The notes: generated from the letters alone by a model not told the origin. Numbered from the stretch's first letter, positions 17,885-29,049 are shown. The stretch is 64,000 nucleotides of DNA from Xanthomonas melonis (GCF_020783655.1 NZ_JAJGQH010000011.1:117028-181027); one strand, 5' to 3'. A program made the numbers and translations.

Positions 17885-19834
17885 TTACGGCTGCGCCGGC
17901 GGCGCTGCCTTGGCCTTGGCGATCATCTCGGCCACCGACGCGGTGGTGATCGGGTGATAGCTCGGCTTGGCCTTTTCGAAGGCCTGCTCGGCGAACGCGA
18001 TGCCGTCGGGCGTCTTCAACAGTTCTGCATAGATCGGCAGCACCAGCTTGCGCCGCCCCACCCGCTCGATGAACTCGCCCGCGGCCGCGCGTGCCTCGGT
18101 ATAGCCGCTGCGGATCGCCAGCGGATACCAGCGCATGGCGATCTCGCCATTCGGCGTGCCGGTGAAGTGGTAGGCCTCGTCCAGCTGCTTGAGCTGCTCC
18201 GGCTTGAGCGTGGCGCCCATTCCGCTGAGGAAATGCACCCACTCCTGCGTACCCCACTCGCCGGTGACCTGCTTGCTGGGCAGCGTACCGCTGCCGCTCC
18301 AGGCGATGCGCGCGGTGTCGACGATGGAGAAGCTGCGCGAGCGCGCCTTGGCGGCGAAAGCCGGGATGCCCGGCTGCTTCAACCACGCATCCACTTCGGC
18401 CGCGGTGACCGTGGTGGGATGCTTGGCGAGCAGATTCTTCTGAAGGTAATCGACGAACTGGTCGGTGGTCGCGCTCTGGAAGGCGTGATCGTCGAACCAG
18501 CCACGCAGGAACGGGTCGAACACCTCACGGCCGAAGCGCTGCTCCAGGAACTGCAGGAACCAGGCGCCCTTGACGTAGGCCACCTGGCTCAGTGCCTCGT
18601 CCGGGTCACGTTGCGCCAGCGGCGGCAGTGCCAGGGTCTGGTCGGCCGGCGTCATGTCCTTCACTTCGGCCAGCAGATCGCCCTGGTCGATCTCGCGCTC
18701 CATCTCGGCCATCTCCGCGCCATACAGCGCCTCGGTGATGCGGCCCTGCACGTAGGTGGTAAAGCCCTCGTTGAGCCAGATGTCCTTCCAGCTGGCGTTG
18801 GTCACCAGGTTGCCGGACCAGCTATGTGCCAGCTCGTGCGCGACCAGCGACACCAGCGACTTGTCGCCGACGATGACGGTGGGCGTGGCGAAGGTCAGGC
18901 GCGGGTTCTCCATGCCGCCGAACGGGAACGACGGCGGCAGCACCAGCATGTCGTAGCGACCCCAGCGATACGGGCCATACAGCTTTTCGGCCGCACCGAT
19001 CATCTTCTCGGTGTCTTCGAACTCCTTGGCAGCCTTGTCCGCCATCGCCGGCTCGGCCCACACGCCCGAGCGCGCGGAGATCGGCTTGAACACCACATCG
19101 CCAGCCGCGATCGCCAGCAGGTACGACGGAATCGGCTCGGGCATCTTGAAGCTGTAATCGCCATCGCGCGCGGCCTGGGGGTCGTTGTCGGCGCTCATCA
19201 GCACCATCACGTCCGGGCGCGAGGTCACATGCGCGCTATAGGTGAAGCGCACGCTCGGAGTGTCCTGCAACGGCACCCAGCTACGCGCGTGGATCGCCTG
19301 CGACTGGCTGAACATGAAGGGCAACTGCTTGCCTTCGGTCATCGACGGCTCCAGCCACTGCAGGCCCGAAGCGGTAGGTGCGGTGTGATAGGTGATGACC
19401 ACCTTGGCGGGCTGGTTCGGCGCTTCGATGGTGAGCTTGCTGCCGAAGGTCTTGTCGGCCGGTGCCAGTGCGAATTGCAGCGGCGACAGGCCGCCCTTGC
19501 CATCGTCGGCCTGCACCTGGGCGATGCTCAGCTCGCGGGTGTCCAGCACCAGCTGCTTTGCGGCCTTGTCCTTCCACTCCAGGGTGTAGGTGGCGGTGCC
19601 GCCGATCTGCTTGCTGTCGAAATCCAGCTTCAGATCCAGCGCCAGATCCTTGATCATCACCAGCTGCGGCTGGGCATAGGAACTCTCGTCGTGGTTGCGG
19701 GCGTCTGCTTTCACGGGGGCCTTGGCAGTGGTGGCTGGCGCGGCGGTGGTGGACGCCGGCGGCGTGGAGTCATTGGAACAGCCGGCCAGCGCGATGGACA
19801 CGGCCAGGGACAGCGACAGGAGCGGGAAGCGCAT
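17885..19834 (-). CDS. M1-family aminopeptidase, lipoprotein
   Basis: 649 residues from the ATG at 19834, which begins a lipoprotein signal (SIALAGC). The zinc site is complete: His333-Glu334-x-x-His337 (HELAHSWSG), then 18 residues to Glu356 (LNEGFTTY). The substrate-binding GGMENP exopeptidase motif is upstream. The C-terminal helical domain resembles the leukotriene-A4-hydrolase branch of M1. It is probably anchored in the envelope and trims N-terminal residues from imported peptides. Single gene, with a strong hairpin about 50 bp past the stop. Confidence 0.93.
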   Translation of the reverse strand: MRFPLLSLSLAVSIALAGCSNDSTPPASTTAAPATTAKAPVKADARNHDESSYAQPQLVMIKDLALDLKLDFDSKQIGGTATYTLEWKDKAAKQLVLDTRELSIAQVQADDGKGGLSPLQFALAPADKTFGSKLTIEAPNQPAKVVITYHTAPTASGLQWLEPSMTEGKQLPFMFSQSQAIHARSWVPLQDTPSVRFTYSAHVTSRPDVMVLMSADNDPQAARDGDYSFKMPEPIPSYLLAIAAGDVVFKPISARSGVWAEPAMADKAAKEFEDTEKMIGAAEKLYGPYRWGRYDMLVLPPSFPFGGMENPRLTFATPTVIVGDKSLVSLVAHELAHSWSGNLVTNASWKDIWLNEGFTTYVQGRITEALYGAEMAEMEREIDQGDLLAEVKDMTPADQTLALPPLAQRDPDEALSQVAYVKGAWFLQFLEQRFGREVFDPFLRGWFDDHAFQSATTDQFVDYLQKNLLAKHPTTVTAAEVDAWLKQPGIPAFAAKARSRSFSIVDTARIAWSGSGTLPSKQVTGEWGTQEWVHFLSGMGATLKPEQLKQLDEAYHFTGTPNGEIAMRWYPLAIRSGYTEARAAAGEFIERVGRRKLVLPIYAELLKTPDGIAFAEQAFEKAKPSYHPITTASVAEMIAKAKAAPPAQP

Positions 19835-20168
19835 CGACGGCACCACAACGAGGGAATCGGGCATTTTAGCGCTACGCGGCAGGGACTGCCCGCGCCGCTG
19901 CCGGCGCAGGGCGATCAGTCGAACAGGGCAGCGGGGATAAAGGCCGCGCTCGCTTGCCGCAGGGCGATGGCGCTGCGCGCCTGCTGGCTGGGGGCGAGCC
20001 GGCGCATTCATGGGAACCCCGCGATGCGCACCGTGGCGACGCAGCCGCACCGGCCGGGCGAACACGCTGGAGACGAAAACGAGGACCGTGCGCAATGCGA
20101 AGCAGCGCGCTGGCGAACTGCATCGGCCACATCCGCACCGGCAGCGCGCCTGCTGGCGCAGCTGCTGC
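19835..20168. other. Intergenic region without recognised features
   Basis: 334 bp between the GGDEF protein gene and the aminopeptidase gene, both on the minus strand. It presumably holds the aminopeptidase promoter. I see no hairpin, repeat or small gene that I can support. Confidence 0.5.
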
Positions 20169-21059
20169 TCAGGCCACCGGATGATCGCGCGGCATGTCGT
20201 GCCCGTCGCGGACCAGGCGCCGGCCGCCGGAGAACTTGGCGCGATACATCGCTGCATCCGCACGCCGATACAGCTCGGTGGCGTCCAGACCCTGCGCACA
20301 CACCGCGCTGCCGGCGCTCAGGTGCAGTGGCGCTTCCTCGCCATCTTCGCGTTCGAGCATGGACAGCCATTGATTGAGCTTGAGCGTGGCCTCGTCCTCG
20401 CTGGCATGCACGCCGATCAGGAATTCATCGCCGCCCCAGCGGCCGATCCAGTCCTGCGCGCCCAGCCAGCCGTAGGCCGATTCCACCAACCGCACCAGCA
20501 CGCGGTCGCCGGCCAGATGCCCGAAGCGGTCGTTGATCGGCTTGAGGTTGTCCATGTCCAGCACGAACAGCACGAACGGCCAGCCCTCGCGCTGCGCGGC
20601 AGCCACCGAATCGCGCATCGCCTGTTCGCAGCCGCGCCGGTTCAGCGCTTCGGTGAGCGGGTCGAACAAGGCATGCTTCTTCAGATCGCGCATGCCCGCG
20701 TCGATACCGCGCAGGCTGCGGTTGATTCCGCGCAACAAGCGGCCAAGCTCGTCGTCGCCATGCTCGGGCAAGCTGGGCAGGCGTTGATCGGCGTAATAGG
20801 TATCCAGTGCATCGGCCGCAATGCGCAGCGGTGCCAGGAGTCGATACAGGGCCGACAGCGTCAGCGCGGTGCCCGCCAAGGTGGCCAGCAGCGCCACGAT
20901 GACCACCGACCACAGCAGGCGCCCGCCCAACTCACTCTGGGCGGCCAACCACGCGATCAACAGCAGCAACGGCAGATGGATGCCGACAAATGTCACCGCC
21001 AGCAGCTTGGCGCTGAAGGAACGGGGAAACACGCGCGAGAGCCCGGCGTACAAGCGCAT
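20169..21059 (-). CDS. Membrane-bound diguanylate cyclase
   Basis: 296 residues. Two membrane segments (about 17-40 and 48-72) with only a short periplasmic part, a HAMP-like linker (about 72-130), then a GGDEF domain ending with DAAMYRAKFSGG. The active-site motif is GGDEF (RWGGDEFLIG) and the magnesium-binding DMDNLKPINDRFGH is intact, so c-di-GMP synthesis from two GTP is expected. I see no RxxD inhibitory site immediately before the motif, so product inhibition is not obvious. With almost no sensor domain the input signal is unknown. Confidence 0.92.
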   Translation of the reverse strand: MRLYAGLSRVFPRSFSAKLLAVTFVGIHLPLLLLIAWLAAQSELGGRLLWSVVIVALLATLAGTALTLSALYRLLAPLRIAADALDTYYADQRLPSLPEHGDDELGRLLRGINRSLRGIDAGMRDLKKHALFDPLTEALNRRGCEQAMRDSVAAAQREGWPFVLFVLDMDNLKPINDRFGHLAGDRVLVRLVESAYGWLGAQDWIGRWGGDEFLIGVHASEDEATLKLNQWLSMLEREDGEEAPLHLSAGSAVCAQGLDATELYRRADAAMYRAKFSGGRRLVRDGHDMPRDHPVA

Positions 21060-21243
21060 CCAACTCTCCGACAGAAGTAGCGCCTAGTGTGGCCGACCGC
21101 CCGTGGAGCCAACGCGACGGAGTTCGCAGAACTCCGTCAGTGCGCACGCTCTTGCAAGGAAGCGATGGTGCGCCAAGCGAACGCAGCCGACCCGCGGTGG
21201 ACGGCGCGCGTGGGCGCGCCGCATCGGCCCCGTTGGCGCCGCG

Positions 21244-22005
21244 TCAGATCTTGTAGCCGGAGTGGATGGCCACGATGCCGCCGGTGAGATTCTTGTAATG
21301 GCAACGCGCAAATCCGGCCTCGCCCATCATGCCCCTGAGCGACTCCTGCGGCGGATGCTTGCGGATGCTCTCGGCCAGGTACTGATAGCTGTCGGCATCG
21401 CGTGCGAACAGCTGGCCCAGCTTCGGCAGGATCTTGAAGGAATGAAAGTCGTAGATCGGCTTGAACCAGTCCGCGGTGACCTCGGAGAACTCCAGCACCC
21501 GCGCCTGGCCGCCGACCTTCAGCACGCGATACATCTCGCGCAGTGCAGCGTCCTTGTCGGTGACATTGCGCAAACCGAAGGAAATGGTCACCAGATCGAA
21601 ACTCTGGTCGGGAAACGGCAGCGCTTCGGCATTGCACTGCACATAGTCGAATCCTGCCACCAGACCGCGATTGGTCAGGCGGTCGCGGCCAACCGACAGC
21701 ATGCCGGCATTGATGTCACCCAGCACCACCGCGCCTTCCTCGCCCACGCGCTCCTTGAGCAACACGGCGATGTCGCCGGTGCCGCCAGCCAGATCCAGGA
21801 CCCGGTCGCCCGGCTTCACCTGCGCGGTGGCCACGAAGTAGCGTTTCCAAGCACGATGGATGCCCAGGCTCATCAGATCGTTCATCAGGTCGTAATTGCG
21901 CGCGACCGAGGTGAAGACTTCGCCAACCAGCTTCTGCTTGTCCTTGGCAGCGACGTCGCGAAAGCCGAAATGGGTGGTACCGGAGGTATAGGGGGATTCG
22001 CTCAT
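21244..22005 (-). CDS. ubiE: Ubiquinone/menaquinone C-methyltransferase UbiE
   Basis: 253 residues, the normal UbiE size. It methylates the benzoquinone ring (C2 methyl of the demethoxy precursor) using S-adenosylmethionine. Seen: the N-terminal family signature [21 protein letters not shown], the SAM motif [13 protein letters not shown] and the second signature FGLRNVTD. The frame runs far upstream, but the ATG at 22005 gives the standard N-terminus and lies just before the divergent efflux operon. Confidence 0.96.
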   Translation of the reverse strand: MSESPYTSGTTHFGFRDVAAKDKQKLVGEVFTSVARNYDLMNDLMSLGIHRAWKRYFVATAQVKPGDRVLDLAGGTGDIAVLLKERVGEEGAVVLGDINAGMLSVGRDRLTNRGLVAGFDYVQCNAEALPFPDQSFDLVTISFGLRNVTDKDAALREMYRVLKVGGQARVLEFSEVTADWFKPIYDFHSFKILPKLGQLFARDADSYQYLAESIRKHPPQESLRGMMGEAGFARCHYKNLTGGIVAIHSGYKI

Positions 22006-22092
22006 GGGCGGATTATCGCACTGCTGACGCCACCATGACTGCAACCGGACCACAATCGCGAACTCTTCCACTACCGGCCCTGCGAGCATCGC

Positions 22093-23742
22093 GTGCGCGA
22101 CAAGTACGCCCAACGCGACTGGCAGCCTCACGAGCGGCCCACCCTGCCGGGCTCGGCCTCCACGCCGTTGCACCCGACCCGGCGCCGTATTCAGTACGGG
22201 CTGGTGGGCGTGGTGGTGGCGCTGACCGGGGGGCTGAGCAATGCGCTGGTCACCGCCAACCTGCCGTACCTGCAAGGCGTATTGGGCGCCTACAGCACCG
22301 AAATGGCCTGGCTGCCAGCCGCCTATGTGATGACCAACATCTCGGCCAACCTGCTGCTGGTGAAATTTCGCCAGCAGTTCGGGCTGCGCCGTTTCACCGA
22401 GATTTTCCTGGCGCTGTATGCGGCCATCGCCTTCGCGCACCTGTTCGTGCACAGCCTGGGTTCGGCAATCACCGTGCGTGCGGCGCATGGGCTGGTGGGG
22501 GCGGCGCTCAGCTCGCTGGGGCTGTACTACGTGATCCAGGCCTTCCCCAATGCATACCGTCTCAAGGCGGTGGTGCTGGGGCTGGGCCTCACCCAGCTGG
22601 CCTTGCCGCTGGCACGGGTGTTTTCCACCGACCTGCTCGAATTCGGGCAATGGCAGGGGCTGTACCTGTTCGAGTTCGGCCTGGCGGTGTTTGCGCTGGC
22701 CTGCGTACTCGCACTCAAACTGCCGCCCGGCGACCGCTACCGGGTGTTCGAACCCCTGGATTTCCTCACCTTCGGCCTGTTCGCCACCGGGGCGGCGGGC
22801 CTGGCCGCGGTACTGTCGCTGGGCCGGCTGCTGTGGTGGACCAGCACCCCGTGGCTGGGCATGGTGCTGGCGTCCTCGATCGTGCTGCTGTGCGCGGCCA
22901 CCTGGATCGAGCACAACCGCCGCAACCCGATGATCAACACGCGCTGGCTGGCCAGCGGCGACATGCTGCGGCTGGGCCTGGCGATCTTGCTGATCCGGCT
23001 GGTGCTGTCGGAGCAGAGCACCGGAGCGATCGGCTTCTTCCAGACCCTGGGCCTGGCCAACACCCAGTTGCAGACCCTGTTTGCGCTGATGCTGCTGGGC
23101 GCGGTGCTGGGCGTCGCCGCCAGTGCCTGGCTGATCAATCCGGCGCGCATCGCCGAACACCTGATCATCGCGGTGGCCGCCATCTGCATCGGCTGCTTCA
23201 TGGACGCCGATGCCACCAGCCTCACCCGTCCCGAACAGATGTACGTCAGCCAGTTCCTGCTCGCCTTCGGCAGCACCTTCTTCATCGGCCCGGCGATGGT
23301 GGCCGGTATCGGCCGAGTGATTGCGCAACCCGGCAACCTGATCAGTTTCATCGTGCTGTTCGGCATGGCGCAGAACATGGGCGGACTACTGGGCAGCGCG
23401 CTGCTGGGTACCGTGCAGGTGGTGCGCGAGAAATACCACTCCAGCCAGTTGGTGGAGCACCTGGTGCTGACCGACCCGCAGGTGGCCGCACGCGTGCAGG
23501 CCTATGCGAGCGCGTACGGCCACACCATTGGCGATCCCGCTCTGCGCCAGGCGCAGGGGGTGCGTGCGCTGGGCAGCGTAGCCACCCGCGAAGCCAATGT
23601 ACTGGCCTATAACGATGTGTTTCTGCTGATCGGCTGCATTGCCATCGCCACCGGGCTGTGGATCCTGTCCGTGCTGGTGTGGCGGCGCTACCTGCGTCCT
23701 GCCGTCTCGCCTCCCTTCCCTGCTTCCAGCGCACGCCCATGA
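22093..23742 (+). CDS. MFS efflux transporter, EmrB/DHA2-like
   Basis: 549 residues from a GTG start. About 14 hydrophobic segments, the number found in the DHA2 drug:proton antiporter family. A soluble loop of about 60 residues near 470-530 separates the last segment. The stop overlaps the start of an EmrA/HlyD-type adaptor gene (ATGA), the classical emrAB pairing with reversed gene order. The pair would export a toxic small molecule across both membranes with a TolC-like channel, which is not encoded here. Substrate unknown. The exact start is uncertain because no in-frame ATG lies near. Confidence 0.87.
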   Translation: MRDKYAQRDWQPHERPTLPGSASTPLHPTRRRIQYGLVGVVVALTGGLSNALVTANLPYLQGVLGAYSTEMAWLPAAYVMTNISANLLLVKFRQQFGLRRFTEIFLALYAAIAFAHLFVHSLGSAITVRAAHGLVGAALSSLGLYYVIQAFPNAYRLKAVVLGLGLTQLALPLARVFSTDLLEFGQWQGLYLFEFGLAVFALACVLALKLPPGDRYRVFEPLDFLTFGLFATGAAGLAAVLSLGRLLWWTSTPWLGMVLASSIVLLCAATWIEHNRRNPMINTRWLASGDMLRLGLAILLIRLVLSEQSTGAIGFFQTLGLANTQLQTLFALMLLGAVLGVAASAWLINPARIAEHLIIAVAAICIGCFMDADATSLTRPEQMYVSQFLLAFGSTFFIGPAMVAGIGRVIAQPGNLISFIVLFGMAQNMGGLLGSALLGTVQVVREKYHSSQLVEHLVLTDPQVAARVQAYASAYGHTIGDPALRQAQGVRALGSVATREANVLAYNDVFLLIGCIAIATGLWILSVLVWRRYLRPAVSPPFPASSARP

Positions 23743-24827
23743 ATACACCCGCAGAACCCTCCCCCGTCGCCGAGCGGCAACGCCGTCGTCGCCGTCGCAT
23801 CACCGGCGCCATTGGATTCGGCGGCCTGGCACTGCTCGGCGTGGCGCTGGTGCTGTATGCATGGCGGCTGCCGCCCTTCGTCAGCGCCATCGAACGCACC
23901 GAGAACGCCCTGGTGCATGGGCAGATCACTGTGATCGCACCGCAGGTCAGCGGCTATGTCACGCAGGTACTGGTGCAGGATTTCGCACATGTCAGACGCG
24001 GCCAGTTGCTGGCCACCATCGACGACCGCATCTACGCCCAGCAGTTGGAACAGGCCAAGGCGCAGGTGCAGACCGCGCAGGCCAATCTCGCCAACTGGGA
24101 GCAACAGCGGCATGGCGCACAGGCCACCATTGCCGAACAGCGCGCGGCATTGCGCAGTACGCAGGCCCAGCGCGAACGCACCCGTTCTGCCTATGCCCGC
24201 GCACAGCAGCTGGCCAACCAGAAGCTGGTGTCCGAGCAGGACCGCGACACGGCCTTCGCTGCGCGTGCGCAGGCCGAGGCGGGTGTGACGCAGGCCCGCG
24301 CTGCAGTGCAGGCAGCTGAAGAAAACGCCCGCAGCGTCACCGTCAATCGCGCTGCGCTGGAGGCTGCAGTTGCCAATGCGCATGCCGCGCAGCAACTGGC
24401 GCAGATCAACCTGGACAACACCCGCATCCTGGCCCCGCGCGATGGCCAGCTCGGCCAGCTCGGCGTGCGCCAGGGCGCTTACGTCACCAACGGCACGCAG
24501 CTGATGGCGCTGGTGCCGGACACGCTATGGGTGGTAGCCAATTTCAAGGAAACCCAGATGGCGAAGATCCGCATCGGGCAGCGCGCCAGCTTCACCGTGG
24601 ATGCGTTGAACAACGCGACCCTGCGCGGCCGCGTGCAGGAGATCTCGCCGGCCGCCGGCTCGGAATTCAGCGTACTGCCGGCCGACAACGCCACCGGCAA
24701 CTTCGTCAAGATCGCCCAGCGCATCCCGCTGCGGATCGATGTCGATCCCAACCAGCCTCTGGCGGCACGGCTGCGCCCGGGCATGTCGGTGGTGGTGGCC
24801 GTGGATACCGCCAGCGCTGCGGACTGA
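23739..24827 (+). CDS. EmrA/HlyD-family membrane fusion protein
   Basis: 362 residues. One N-terminal membrane anchor (about 24-45), a lipoyl-like half motif (ITVIAPQVSGYVTQVLV), a long Ala/Gln-rich coiled-coil hairpin (about 100-210), the second lipoyl half (NTRILAPRDGQLGQLGV) and the beta-barrel domain. It is the periplasmic adaptor for the MFS pump encoded just upstream, whose stop codon overlaps this ATG. No local regulator is visible next to the pair. Confidence 0.93.
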   Translation: MNTPAEPSPVAERQRRRRRRITGAIGFGGLALLGVALVLYAWRLPPFVSAIERTENALVHGQITVIAPQVSGYVTQVLVQDFAHVRRGQLLATIDDRIYAQQLEQAKAQVQTAQANLANWEQQRHGAQATIAEQRAALRSTQAQRERTRSAYARAQQLANQKLVSEQDRDTAFAARAQAEAGVTQARAAVQAAEENARSVTVNRAALEAAVANAHAAQQLAQINLDNTRILAPRDGQLGQLGVRQGAYVTNGTQLMALVPDTLWVVANFKETQMAKIRIGQRASFTVDALNNATLRGRVQEISPAAGSEFSVLPADNATGNFVKIAQRIPLRIDVDPNQPLAARLRPGMSVVVAVDTASAAD

Positions 24828-24890
24828 GCGCAGCATCGGCACACTACACCTCGCGTACTCGCGCGCCGATGCAGCCGCTATCATGCGGCA

Positions 24891-25391
24891 ATGCCCTCTA
24901 CCGCACGCGTCCACCTGCAGTGGCACTCACTGCGTTTTTCCCAACTCGACAGCGCCCAGCTGTATGCGTTGCTCAAACTGTGCACCGACGTGTTCGTGGT
25001 GGAGCAGCAGTGCCCCTATCCCGAGCTGGATGGCAAGGATACCGAGCCGGATGTGCTGCATCTGCTTGGAATAGCCGATACCGCCGAGCTGGCCGCCTAT
25101 CTGCGCGTGTTGCCACCCGGGCTGAGTTATCCCGAGCCCAGCATCGGACGGGTGGTGATCGGCTCGCCATTTCGCGGCAGCGGGCTGGCGCACGCGCTGC
25201 TGCGCGAAGGCATACGCCTGGCCCACGCGCATTGGCCGGGCAGCGCCATTCAACTCGGCGCGCAAGCGCATCTGCAATCGTTTTACGCCACGCACGGATT
25301 CGCACCGGCGTCCGCGCCCTATCTGGAAGACGGCATTCCCCACCTCGACATGCTGCGCCCTGCCGGCGCAGCGCCCATGGAGCCTGCATGA
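24891..25391 (+). CDS. GNAT acetyltransferase, ElaA-like
   Basis: 166 residues with the ElaA-family order: the early LCTDVFVVEQQCPYPELDGKD segment, strand LAAYLRVLPP, the acetyl-CoA loop VIGSPFRGSGLAHALL, and a late AQAHLQSFYATHGF. It would transfer an acetyl group from acetyl-CoA to an amine; the ElaA substrate is not known. The stop overlaps the start of the cytosine-deaminase-like gene (ATGA), so the two products are made together. Confidence 0.9.
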   Translation: MPSTARVHLQWHSLRFSQLDSAQLYALLKLCTDVFVVEQQCPYPELDGKDTEPDVLHLLGIADTAELAAYLRVLPPGLSYPEPSIGRVVIGSPFRGSGLAHALLREGIRLAHAHWPGSAIQLGAQAHLQSFYATHGFAPASAPYLEDGIPHLDMLRPAGAAPMEPA

Positions 25392-25843
25392 TCACGACCC
25401 CCGACTATCGCGCCCTGCTCGACACCGCCATCGCCGAAGCCCGCCAGGGGCTTGCCGAAGGCGGCATTCCGATCGGTGCGGCGCTGTATCACAACGATGG
25501 GCGCCTGCTGGGCTGCGGCCACAATCGCCGCGTGCAGGAAAACGACCCTTCCGTGCACGGCGAAACCGACGCCTTTCGCAAGGCCGGCCGCCAGCGGCGT
25601 TACAAGGACACCATCATGGTCACTACGCTGGCTCCGTGCTGGTACTGCAGCGGGCTGGTGCGCCAGTTCAATATCGGCACCGTGGTGGTGGGCGAGTCGG
25701 TGACCTTCCAGGGTGGTATCGCCTGGTTGCGCGAGCACGGCGTCAATGTGATCGACCTGCAAAGCCAGGAATGCATCGATCTGCTCGGCGGCTACATCTC
25801 CGCCAATCCGGATGTATGGAACGAAGACATCGGCGAGGACTGA
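25388..25843 (+). CDS. Cytosine-deaminase-like nucleobase deaminase (fungal type)
   Basis: 151 residues. Zinc deaminase with His57-x-Glu59 (HGETDAF) and PCWYC (Cys84, Cys87). The motif order and the C-terminal WNEDIGED strongly recall yeast cytosine deaminase, whose C-terminus closes over the active site. That is unlike the unrelated amidohydrolase CodA of E. coli. It probably turns cytosine or a related base into uracil plus ammonia for salvage, but the exact substrate is inferred. Translationally coupled to the acetyltransferase gene. Confidence 0.9.
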   Translation: MITTPDYRALLDTAIAEARQGLAEGGIPIGAALYHNDGRLLGCGHNRRVQENDPSVHGETDAFRKAGRQRRYKDTIMVTTLAPCWYCSGLVRQFNIGTVVVGESVTFQGGIAWLREHGVNVIDLQSQECIDLLGGYISANPDVWNEDIGED

Positions 25844-26573
25844 GGCATCGGGCAGGCGCCAGCAGCTCCGGCAGCAATTGCGAGGGCTGCTCGCGTCTTG
25901 CGACACGCTGTCGATGTCCCCCGCCGGGTGTCAACGCGCGTTGACGCGGACGGCGCTAGTCTCGCGCTTTGCCCAGGGGGGGACCGCTTCAATGGCAGTG
26001 GTGGACATCGTGATACCCGGCCGCGCCACCGCGCCGCCGGTGATGGAAGCGGCAGGCGATGTACAGGACGTGGGTTCGCTGGCGCTGGAAGAAGCGCATT
26101 GCCCTCATCCGCCCTTCGGGCACCTTCTCCCGCTGGCGGGAGAAGGAGACCCGCCGGTGGAATCGACTCCGCCCTTCGGGCACCTCCCTGCGCTGGCGGG
26201 AGAAGGAGACCTGCCGGTGGAATCGACTCCGCCCTTCGGGCACCTTCTTGCGCTGGCGGGAGAAGGAGACCTGCCGGTGGAATCGCCGGGGGCCACGAGC
26301 CTCGCTGGCCCGGAGACCGCATTGCAGACGCAGGCTCCTTGTTCGAACATGATCCCGAGCCGGCTGACACGGCCGCGGTGGCCCGCACTCGCCGATACGG
26401 CCGCCAGTGCGAACGCGCAACTGGGCGCGCTCCTGCTCCAACGCTATAGCGCCAGCCTTCGCGGTAGCCAGCGCTGATCTCGAGGCCCTTCGCATCGGCG
26501 TGCGCGTGAACTCGATGCAAGAGCTGCGCACGCGCGGTGACGCAGCCCTTGCCTGGCTTCCCAACGTAGGGCG
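25844..26573. other. 730-bp intergenic region with tandem repeats
   Basis: No supported gene. It contains three tandem 60-bp units (26109-26286). An open frame across it survives only because 60 is a multiple of three. The rest lies between the deaminase gene and the convergent hslU gene and shows nothing recognisable. Confidence 0.7.
26109..26286. repeat. Three tandem copies of a 60-bp palindromic unit
   Basis: The period is exactly 60 bp, starting at CCGCCCTTCGGGCACC in each copy. Each unit contains a GCCCTTCGGGC palindrome and a second palindrome of the CTCCCGC/GCGGGAG type, followed by GAAGGAGAC and CCGGTGGAATCG. Units 2 and 3 differ from unit 1 and from each other at only a few positions. 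Single related elements occur near 4209-4258 and, decayed, near 32262-32310. Confidence 0.9.
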
Positions 26574-27917
<1,344 letters not shown>

Positions 27918-27929
27918 GGTTGAAGTATC

Positions 27930-28040
27930 GGGATTTGGCATTGGGGATTGGGGATTCGTAAAAGCGGAGTAGGAACGATCGATGCATGTCCGGGCGCAGG
28001 GAAAGGAGTGCGGTTGCCAATCTCCAATCCCACATCCCGA
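27930..28040. repeat. Inverted pair of GGGATT-type blocks between hslV and hslU
   Basis: GGGATTTGG and GGGGATTGGGGATTCG units at about 27930-27958 oppose GCCAATCTCCAATCCCAC-type sequence at about 28015-28040. The pair fills the hslV-hslU gap and reaches into the possible longer hslU start. It could form a stem in the shared mRNA. Confidence 0.7.
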
Positions 28041-28041
28041 A

Positions 28042-28593
28042 TCACAGTTCTTCGACCACCACGTTGCGATTGGTATAGATGCAGATGTCGCCGGCGATGT
28101 TGATCGCTTCGGTGGCGATGGTCCTGGCGTCCAGCTCGGTGTGCGCCAGCAGTGCGCGTGCGGCAGACAGGGCATACGAACCACCCGAACCGATGGCGAT
28201 GATGCCGTCTTCGGGTTCGATCACATCGCCGGTGCCGCTGATGATCAGCGAGGTCTCCTTGTCGGCCACCGCCAGCAAGGCTTCGAGCTTGCCCAGGCGG
28301 CGCTCGGTGCGCCAATCCTTGGCCAGTTCCACCGCAGCACGCGTCAGCTGACCATGCTTGTCGAGCTTGGCTTCGAACAGCTCGAACAGCGTGAACGCAT
28401 CGGCCGCAGCACCTGCGAATCCGGCCAGCACCTGACCCTCGCGACCGAGCCGGCGCACCTTGCGCGCATTGCCCTTCATGACCGTATGGCCCAGGGTGAC
28501 CTGGCCATCGCCAGCGACGGCGACGTGTCCACCACGCCGCACCGAAATGATGGTGGTGGCGTGAACGATGTTGGGGTTCTGGCTGGGGTCCAT
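28042..28593 (-). CDS. hslV: ATP-dependent protease subunit HslV (ClpQ)
   Basis: 183 residues. Threonine protease of the proteasome-beta fold forming a double hexamer capped by HslU. A short propeptide ([12 protein letters not shown]) precedes the TTIISVRR segment, whose first Thr becomes the N-terminal nucleophile after processing. The [15 protein letters not shown] and DICIYTNRN segments are typical. GGAGG lies just upstream of the ATG and a heat-shock type promoter is 24 bp upstream. First gene of hslVU. Confidence 0.97.
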   Translation of the reverse strand: MDPSQNPNIVHATTIISVRRGGHVAVAGDGQVTLGHTVMKGNARKVRRLGREGQVLAGFAGAAADAFTLFELFEAKLDKHGQLTRAAVELAKDWRTERRLGKLEALLAVADKETSLIISGTGDVIEPEDGIIAIGSGGSYALSAARALLAHTELDARTIATEAINIAGDICIYTNRNVVVEEL

Positions 28594-29049
28594 GGATCCT
28601 CCGGGGGTTTCCAAGGAGGTGGGGACGGCCCCGCCGGGTTCAAGCGCGCTGCGATGGAAGCGACGCGGGGACGCGACGCAAGGCCCCGCTAACGCGTCAG
28701 CCATCTGGCCCCTCTCTCCCACCGGGGGAGGGGTTGGGGTGAGGGTCCCTGTGCCGACATTGAATCCAACGCCCGTAGACACTCTCTAGACTGCAATTTT
28801 TTTTGGAAATGTAAGGGCAGGAGACGCTGTGCTGATCACAGTCTTTGACCATGACATTGGCGCATGCGCGTTTCAGCCTCACAGCGTTCGAAAGAAATTA
28901 GCCGTAGAAATCGAGGCTACTAGCGCACGTACCCTCGCCCCAACCCCTCTCCCGAGGGGAGAGGTGCTTTGAGCACCTCCACAGAACGCGCCCATCGCTG
29001 CATCGGTTGCATCATGCGGCGATATCGCTGACATCACGCACACGCGAGC
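28594..29049. other. Region between xerC and hslV
   Basis: No gene seen. Next to hslV lies the sigma-32-like promoter. Two CCTCTCCC/GGGGAGAGG-type elements occur at about 28708-28746 and 28931-28965 in opposite orientation, related to the palindrome at 4360. A T-rich stretch at about 28795-28805 is unusual for this GC-rich window. Confidence 0.65.
28617..28644 (-). promoter_or_regulatory. Sigma-32 heat-shock promoter of hslVU
   Basis: Minus strand: CTTGAAC, 13 bases, CCCCACCT. This is close to the sigma-32 consensus CTTGAAA-N13 to 15-CCCCATNT and gives a short leader before hslV. hslVU is a sigma-32 operon in enterobacteria. Confidence 0.7.

Noticed and set aside
17831..20377. An 848-codon plus-strand open frame opposite the M1 aminopeptidase
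   Set aside because: Shadow of a well-supported gene with low-information composition. Similar antisense frames at 37063-39972 and 58605-61079 were rejected for the same reason.
21244..23328. A 694-residue fusion of an unknown domain to UbiE
   Set aside because: The upstream part is the antisense shadow of the efflux transporter gene. UbiE has a standard start at 22005.
26109..26286. CRISPR-like array
   Set aside because: Units are directly contiguous with no unique spacers, only three copies, and no cas genes in the window.
25992..26477. Possible small protein with PPFGHL repeats
   Set aside because: The frame exists only because the repeat unit is 60 bp. The sequence is the palindromic element and has no ribosome site or family.
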